Positions 57,403 through 64,000 of a stretch of DNA of 64,000 nucleotides are shown here, piece after piece (position 1 is the stretch's first letter; every line of letters begins with the position of its first letter). The DNA is from Mytilus galloprovincialis. Lineage: Eukaryota; Mollusca; Bivalvia; Mytilida; Mytilidae. The DNA is taken from assembly GCF_965363235.1 (NCBI RefSeq), contig NC_134844.1, positions 94,450,664 through 94,514,663 on the forward strand, read 5' to 3'. The notes beneath the pieces are model-generated. The model ran no database searches, was not told where the DNA came from, and saw only the letters and a program-made list of their open reading frames with translations. The translations under genes were made by a program, and so were the position numbers.

Positions 57403-59614
57403 AACATTATCAATTGGCAAATCAAGCTGTACTTTGAAAATGATTGAAATATATGAAATAAGTAATTAAAAATCTTGACAAAACTAAAGGTGGGTCTAAA
57501 CACTTGCAGGTGCGTGTAGCTCACAGCTTTAGGATATGAGGAAAAGTAAATGTGTTTTATAAATCACAAGTCTACTACCAATAATTATGCACACTTTTTA
57601 AAATTTCGTTTTTGTATCTTTTCGCATGGACTGGCTCATATGTTATTCGTTAAACATTTGAAGTCGTGGTTTATAAGTTCCCACGAAACCCAAGAAAATT
57701 AGTATCCAACGAATAATATTGTTAAGATTCTCTGATGTTGACCGCTGGATGTTTTTTGTTACTTTCATTGTTTGGTTTCTGTCTCAATGACGTATTCACA
57801 TCATGTCCTTTCGGTCATTGATTAATGACGTATACACATCATGTCCTTTCGGTCATTGATTAATTAAACTTGACAAACATATTGTTCATGTGTTCATTTA
57901 TACAATATTTCCGAGCAATTTAAATTTATGAAATATTTTATTATTAAGAATTTTTTTGAAATTATTTCCACAAAATGACAACTGAGCTAAACTTAATTGA
58001 TTGAGAAGTAAAGATATTAAATGACTCTGACATTTCTTTTTCAATTTATTTATTCTGAAAATTGGAAAACTGTTTTGAAATATGCGTTGTCTAATTGAAA
58101 CTGAACAACTTTTTAATGAACGTATATGATACGGCAATTTTAAACAAATTAAGATGACTTGCTTTTTACTTGATAACATATTACAAACGTCCTTGAGAAG
58201 TCAATGACAATCAAAATAGACCCAAGTTTCATACAGATACTATAAAAAGGAAGAAAATAAAGATTCAATTTAGAATGAAGTTAGAATCCCAATGCTGAGG
58301 GAACGACCATTTAATTTCTAAGGGGAAGGAAGGTATTGGTATTATTTAAAAAAAAATGGATCCCCAATTTGATGAAGAAAAAATATTATGGTCAAGCAGA
58401 TGTAATACCCATCTATGGAATCGACAATTAAAAAAAAACATGTTCCGAATATCGCACTTTAAAAGACAAAAAGTTTCTGACTTAGACAAATTACGTGCGT
58501 ATTACCCCTTCTTGGAGTTAAATAGTTGCTCCTTAAATATTTCATTTGATAGCTTCGAAATTTCGTATGTTTTTTGGGGCTTTTTTTGTCATGTAGTATT
58601 GGAGTATTATGACGCAATAATATTAATTTCCACTCATGGGATAGCAAGAACGTTTTAAAGACATAGATTATACGTAAATATAAAATTGCATTTGTTTCAA
58701 GTCGAAATTATGATTTTTCAAAATATTTAGATTTCGACTCTAAAATAGATTTTTCGACTACAAATTGACTTTTTTAATCTCGAAATTTTGACTTGTTATG
58801 AGTTTTCAAACTATGCTATTAGTATTCAAATACAGTTACGTGTAATGCAGTTTGTTTTGTTTTTTTGACACAAGGCGGAAAATAATCATAATGCTACGAA
58901 TTCTAACTTCAAATTCATAAAGATACAAATCCCTAAAAATATTATACATGTAGCAATGAACATTCAAACACGATTGATTATTAAACACCACAAGCATTAG
59001 CATTTCGAAAAGGGCTAGTCGACTCTTAGCTGATGAAAATGGAAAGTGCTCTCGCTTTGTAGATTAATTCATTTACTAGAATAGCCACGTGCATCAATCA
59101 ACAAATTTTACAACACGTGAGGTCACACGTTATGAAGTAGTATATATCGTTTAACGTTGTTGTTTACGAAACTCCAGAAGATTCGACTATTTATAGATAA
59201 AAGTTACCTGTGTACCAATATCATGAATATGCATGATTAATGACCAGGCAAAATCTAATTTCCAAAATAGAGAGGACAAATCCGATTATCTACGGGATTG
59301 AAGGACATTTACTAGGTTTGGATTGTCCTAACCAATCAATAAACTTTGATTATTCACGTCTCGTAATATCTTCCAATCAGGTAGCAAGAAAAATTCACAC
59401 ACTAACTGTCCATCGTTCAATTCCTAATATCCACTCCTAGGAGTCGATAATGAATCCGACTCATTGGTTATAGATGTCGCACATGCGCAGTAACTCAGTT
59501 AAGTGCGTAGACCGAGGGCAATCTATGCATAACTGGTAAATTATAAAGACAGATATTTCCTCACCACAAGTTACCTTCATAATTCTTCTACTCATACAAC
59601 GATTTGGTTTAGAA
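57403..59614. other. No gene seen; small tandem duplication
   Basis: Two copies of ACACATCATGTCCTTTCGGT with CATTGATTAAT lie near 57790-57870. A 100-codon + ORF at 58356-58658 has no recognisable family. Confidence 0.5.
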
Positions 59615-59760
59615 AGGACAAGGTACTATAAGGATTTTTTTGCCCCCCCCCCCCCCCATTTTCTCATTTTTCAAATTCAGGTTTAGAAAGCTGCTAACTA
59701 TGTTAAAATATTCCCTGATGTTTGAAGTTTTATTGGATGAACTTCAAAACCACTAACTTT
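59615..59760 (+). repeat. Inverted pair member with C-run
   Basis: AAGGTACTATAAGGATTTTT then a run of about 15 C (59643-59657), ending near TTGGATGAACTTCAAAACCA. The inverted partner is at 63860-63990. Confidence 0.7.
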
Positions 59761-60204
59761 ATCAACTGGGTTAGGTGAGGGGGTAAAATTTCTGTTGTTA
59801 TTCAAATATTGTAATTATTATTCACTTTGCAGGTTTTCCGTACAACGAATTTTTATTATTTTTTTAGTGCCTGTGCCAACGTGATCCAGGAATTTTTTTT
59901 ACGGAAAATTTGTTGGGGTAATTCAATTTGCCTCCTGGAAGGAAGCAATTAAAATAAAGTAAACTTCTTTTAAATATGAATAAATTAAAGGGAAACTTCG
60001 CAAAAAAATCAAAAATTGATATTATGTTCATTCTGTATAAAAATGCTCAAATTCATAGATATTAAAGTTTTATTCCGCTAGATAAGCGATCACCATCGAT
60101 TTTAAATTTAGAGTATCAATTCTCTGCGATCCGCCATTTTGTCTTCTTTCCCGATTAATAAAAACGATATGTCTATAAACCACAAAGAAACAAAACAACA
60201 GTAA

Positions 60205-61625
60205 CCGATGTAGTCGTAATTGCGTGTCGATATCTTGTCAATCGTACGGTTGTTTTATCCGACTAACTAACTTGATACGAAAAATATTCTTACTTTTTTT
60301 AAATTACCATGGTCTGTTGTTTTTAAACTGTTGATATTGGAATTAGGTGAAAAGTCAAAGTTGAAATCATAAATAAGTGTTCCGTGAAAATTGTTTTCGA
60401 AAATCTAATTTGTTCATAATTCTTTAAAGTAATAAACAAATATATTTTGATCTTCCCTCATCTGATCACCATCATGGCTAAAGGTATTACTTCCAAAGGT
60501 ATTGCGAGGGGTGTGAGGTGACACGTCCAGGTATTCAAGCGATTTCCTGTCGGGCTTGCAAGTTCATGCATCGTTTCACTTCTGCAGGTATTGATCAGTG
60601 TACACGGCTGATAACTTATAACTTATAACTTTCCATTTTGAACTATCAGATGAATAATATACAACTCTGTCTTACTTGTCATTACTAAACTCATACGCTT
60701 GTTTATAAATAACATTTCTGGTGTAAAGAATATAATTCATAAACATATAAATAATACCCAAAAAATAAGATTTGATGAAATTAAAATCTATTTAAATATT
60801 TTTTCCAAGGGTGAATTTGGGAAAATGTAATATATAGCCATTGTCAATAGTGAAGGACAGATTGGAACAGACCAGAAATATTGATTTAAAAAAAATGTAC
60901 GCACTTGCCGACGATTCGTTTATACGACTGGATAGAAAGTTACGGAACTATAGCGCAATTTAAAATATATACATGTATACATTGAACATAAGAAAAAAAC
61001 ATATATTTTGAATAAATAGGGGTAAAAGTGTTGTAAATAGACTAGTCCACGTATGCCAACAGTATGTAATCATCGAATGTCGATAGACTATTGTATACCA
61101 GAAGAAGAAGAGAACCAATTTGATTTAAATACAGGTCGATGTATAACTTTTGCTTTGGTTCATTGAAGCTGTGGACCTAGTAAAATCACAGATTTATATT
61201 TCAATAAGATTGTTCTCGAACAAAGGAAGTAATTCGTCATCACAATTGTTATATATGCCACTGGACGAACACTAATTATCCCCAGGGAATGTGAATATTT
61301 TGCTGGGAAACTTTTGAGTATCAAAGTTTCAAATTAATTTCGGGATTTATTTTCTTTCTTGGTATTCAATAACAGAAAAAAGAATAAATTACTTGTTCGC
61401 TAAATAGGGGTATTCTTGTCAGATAAAAGACTTTTAGTTATATTTAAAAAATAGGGAAATATGACATTAAATTGGTTCTGTCTTTTTTTTTAAACATCGT
61501 TAAAAAGATGTGTGTCTAAGGTGAACGCCACAAGAACCCTGTAATACTAGTACGAGAGTATAGCATGTAAACATTCCTTCTCAATAATATGGTTGTATTG
61601 GAAATCTTTTCATACAGATTGACAA
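60205..61625 (-). repeat. Large inverted repeat, right arm
   Basis: Partner of 50234-52475, about 1.42 kb, lacking the extra 950 bp. It ends with TATGGTTGTATTGGAAATCT, the complement of the start of the left arm. Similarity seems to fade rather than stop at the outer edge. Confidence 0.85.
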
Positions 61626-63859
61626 CTCATTGTCCGATATATGCATGTAATATTTGCCACATGACGCCCATAGTTCTTTCTACCATCATCATCTTATTCT
61701 GTGATATTGCTGTAAACATCGATGGTTCACACCCAAACAAAATGGGAGTAATGGACCTTCAGAGCTTCTCCGTGTTATACACTTGTGAAATATATAGACG
61801 AAATTTCTGTATTGAAATGAATCTACATCTCACAAACAGGATTTTCAAATAACGATTGTGAGTAATCACCTTACAAACCAATATAAACGTATGGCAAGAT
61901 ATAACCATGAAGGAATTTAGTTTTTGTCAGACGCAAGAACTCATCACTATATATATCATAAACGTATACGTATATATATGCAATTAAGAACAAGCGGTCG
62001 ATGTCGAGTCTGTTTTCTAACTGTTCCGAGTTAGACATGTCACTTGTTCATTCTTGGAAGCCTTCATATTCCCCGTCTAACGATGGGAACTCTTTCTGAT
62101 TGTGTTGACTATAAATGCTTGTATGGTAATTCTGTCGTTTATCTGTACAAGCGGTTGCATTTCCTCTCCTTTCCCAACAAACAAACGAACGAAACGCCAC
62201 TAGTCTGATTTCTCTGGAGCTCATACTCAATGGCTCTTATACGTCAGGAAACTTACATGTATACTAATAATGATTGTTTCATACTAATAATGATTGTTTC
62301 AAGAACAACGATGTATGGACGAACTATTATAAATTCGTCAATATCAGTTATGCATGACTAAAATATAACTTTTATTACAACTACTGTATTACTTATTTGG
62401 ATTAATGACGGCTATCATGTTCAACATTGCACAAATATTATCATAGAATTTTTAAAAAAATTCTCAAAAATCCTCAGAAGAAATAATGCCTTAGCTTAGA
62501 TAATTGATATTCTTTTCACAAAAAGTTCGTGTAAATGATTGTCAAATGAATTTAATTATGTAAGAATAAAATGTTAAAAAGAAACTAAAAAAAAAATCAT
62601 GCATGTTGTATGTTGTATTTTTTTGTCAATTAAAAACTTTAAAATTGCAATAGTTTTATTAGCATTTAAACACAGCCAGATTTGAATACAAGTTAAGAAA
62701 TTCCGGTAAAGTCAATGATATCAAACAGATGTACAATGGTATATCAAATTGGGTAATATTGCATTTAGTTTTTTATAAAAGATTAAAACTACTATTTTTT
62801 GCTTCATATTTGAATCTTTACGCCAATTGCCGCTAAGAAAGTAATCAAAAATTGTTTCCTTTTATTTTTATACACTTTCGGAATTACGAATCTGAATTTT
62901 ATTTTCAATTAATTTACACAATTTAATTATTGTATCTTTATTCTCATCGTGTATTAAATCTTAGTGTATTAACATCGTGACAGCATACTCTTTCTAATCC
63001 TTTCTGTTTATCCTTTCCAAATAACAACATTTATACCTGTGTACGCTGGAACTCACACCTGCGGCTAAATAGCTACAAGGTAAACGAATTGACCTCAAGC
63101 CGAGAAATATACAGTGACCTTTACAAAATAATATACACACTCTGCTCACACATTAGTTGCATTGAAATGATTATCAAAACAATAACGGCAAATAGAACTG
63201 AAATATTTTCAGTTCAATATCAGTAAAAATGTTCAATAAATATTTTATGAAAAAAATCTCAACAATAATTAATTAAATTTATTCAAAAACATTTACTAGA
63301 GATAATTTTATAGGAGTCTAATTCAATCAATACAAAACGGTATATGCATATTCATTTTCGTTCATTCTTACATTGTGGTTAATAACTTCGACCATTCGTC
63401 AGCTGTGCGCTTTTAATTACGTATATTGTCGATAAGCTATAAGAGTTAAACAGATTTTATTTTTTCCCAGAATTCAATAAATCGGGCTAATACGTCACGA
63501 CCCACTCGAGAATTCAACCAAAAAAGTTACAAATACTTGATTTTCTCCGTTATTAGAAGGAATAAAAATTCAAAACTTTGCAAATGTGTTTTTTATGTTA
63601 AGATGAACATAATTAGATGATAAGTAAAAAATCGCGGAATTTCCCTTTAAGGAATTTTCTTCAGGAAAAAGTTTATGTACATCAGTGTTATAATGAAAAC
63701 TATCCATTGAGTTATAAAAAAACATATGCATTATTTTTTTCAATTTGAGGTTTCTTATAACTTTAAATTTAAAAAAAGCAGTGGTCCAAAATCGTAATTC
63801 TTCCTTCTTTTGGCGTTTTAGATGCACTTTTACCCCTTTCACCTCACTCATTTTCTGAA
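61626..63859. other. No gene seen
   Basis: AT-rich. TACTAATAATGATTGTTTCA is directly repeated near 62260-62302. ORFs at 61589-61852 and 63570-63884 lack support. Confidence 0.5.
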
Positions 63860-63990
63860 ATTTATGGTTTTGAAGTTCATCCAAAAAAAATTCAACCCCA
63901 AGGGAATATTTTCTAAAACAAAATTTGTAAAATGAGGAAATAGGGCGGGGGGGGGGGGGGGGGGCAAAAAACGGGCCTTATCGTACCTGG
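63860..63990 (-). repeat. Inverted pair member with G-run
   Basis: GGTTTTGAAGTTCATCCAAA, then a run of about 19 G (about 63946-63964) and CGGGCCTTATCGTACCTGG. It is the complement of the layout at 59615-59760. Confidence 0.7.
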
Positions 63991-64000
63991 ACTTTTGTCT

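Noticed and set aside
58356-58658. 100-codon ORF starting MDPQFDEEK
   Set aside because: No recognisable domain or conserved copy; length is within chance for this composition.

Overview
The window is AT-rich, intron-bearing animal DNA that most likely comes from a marine mussel (Mytilus or a close bivalve). Three things point that way. Short dispersed motifs recur, such as TGTGGTATGATTGCCAA next to GAGTTGTCTCA. tRNA-derived SINEs and long-TIR DNA elements are dense. The only recognisable host gene is an animal Cys-loop receptor. The species call is inference. No bacterial gene, operon, rRNA or CRISPR array is visible.

Positions 1-18760 hold a tandem tRNA array. Its 725-bp unit carries one tRNA-Thr(CGT) and one tRNA-Gly(CCC), both on the + strand, each followed by a T-run terminator and a similar trailer. 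Eight units (5124-10923) are almost identical; the units at both edges are more divergent. At least four edge tRNA genes are split by retroelements that entered at the anticodon arm: A1 (190-2756) and A2 (3110-4855) in tRNA-Thr, B (10962-12614) and C (13361-15052) in tRNA-Gly, plus a 3' stub D ending at 18253. A1, B and C have 14-15 bp target-site duplications made of tRNA sequence. All full copies share a 5' end of type G-A(n)-GTCGA and all tails contain AAGATAAAAA. A2, B, C and A1 carry a single ORF of about 277-304 codons for one unfamiliar protein family, with no reverse transcriptase. I infer an ORF1-only, trans-mobilised retroelement group that parasitises tRNA anticodon loops; this is the main novelty candidate.

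Positions 18800-30300 contain two well-supported minus-strand exons of a glycine/GABA-receptor-like Cys-loop channel (24746-24813 and 19462-19688) and two weaker candidate 5' exons (27296-27416, 30131-30269). The introns hold two minisatellites, a decayed LINE inserted in the second minisatellite, palindromic MITEs, a SINE and part of a Penelope-like element. No later channel exon is seen at lower coordinates, so the tRNA array lies inside the next intron or the gene is truncated there.

Positions 30300-64000 hold no recognisable host gene. They are a patchwork of dispersed elements: a 4.8-kb foldback element with 8-bp direct repeats (31594-36366), two inverted arrays of variable-core palindromes (36870-37370 and 56555-57136), a TACGTAGC-rich repeat, the 3' part of an old LTR retroelement (40703-43473), a 9-bp-TSD MITE with repeated TTACGTTTGCGCGCA motifs (49437-50209), a 2.3-kb long-TIR element (53182-55441), and a large pair of inverted arms (50234-52475 and 60205-61625) around the last of these.
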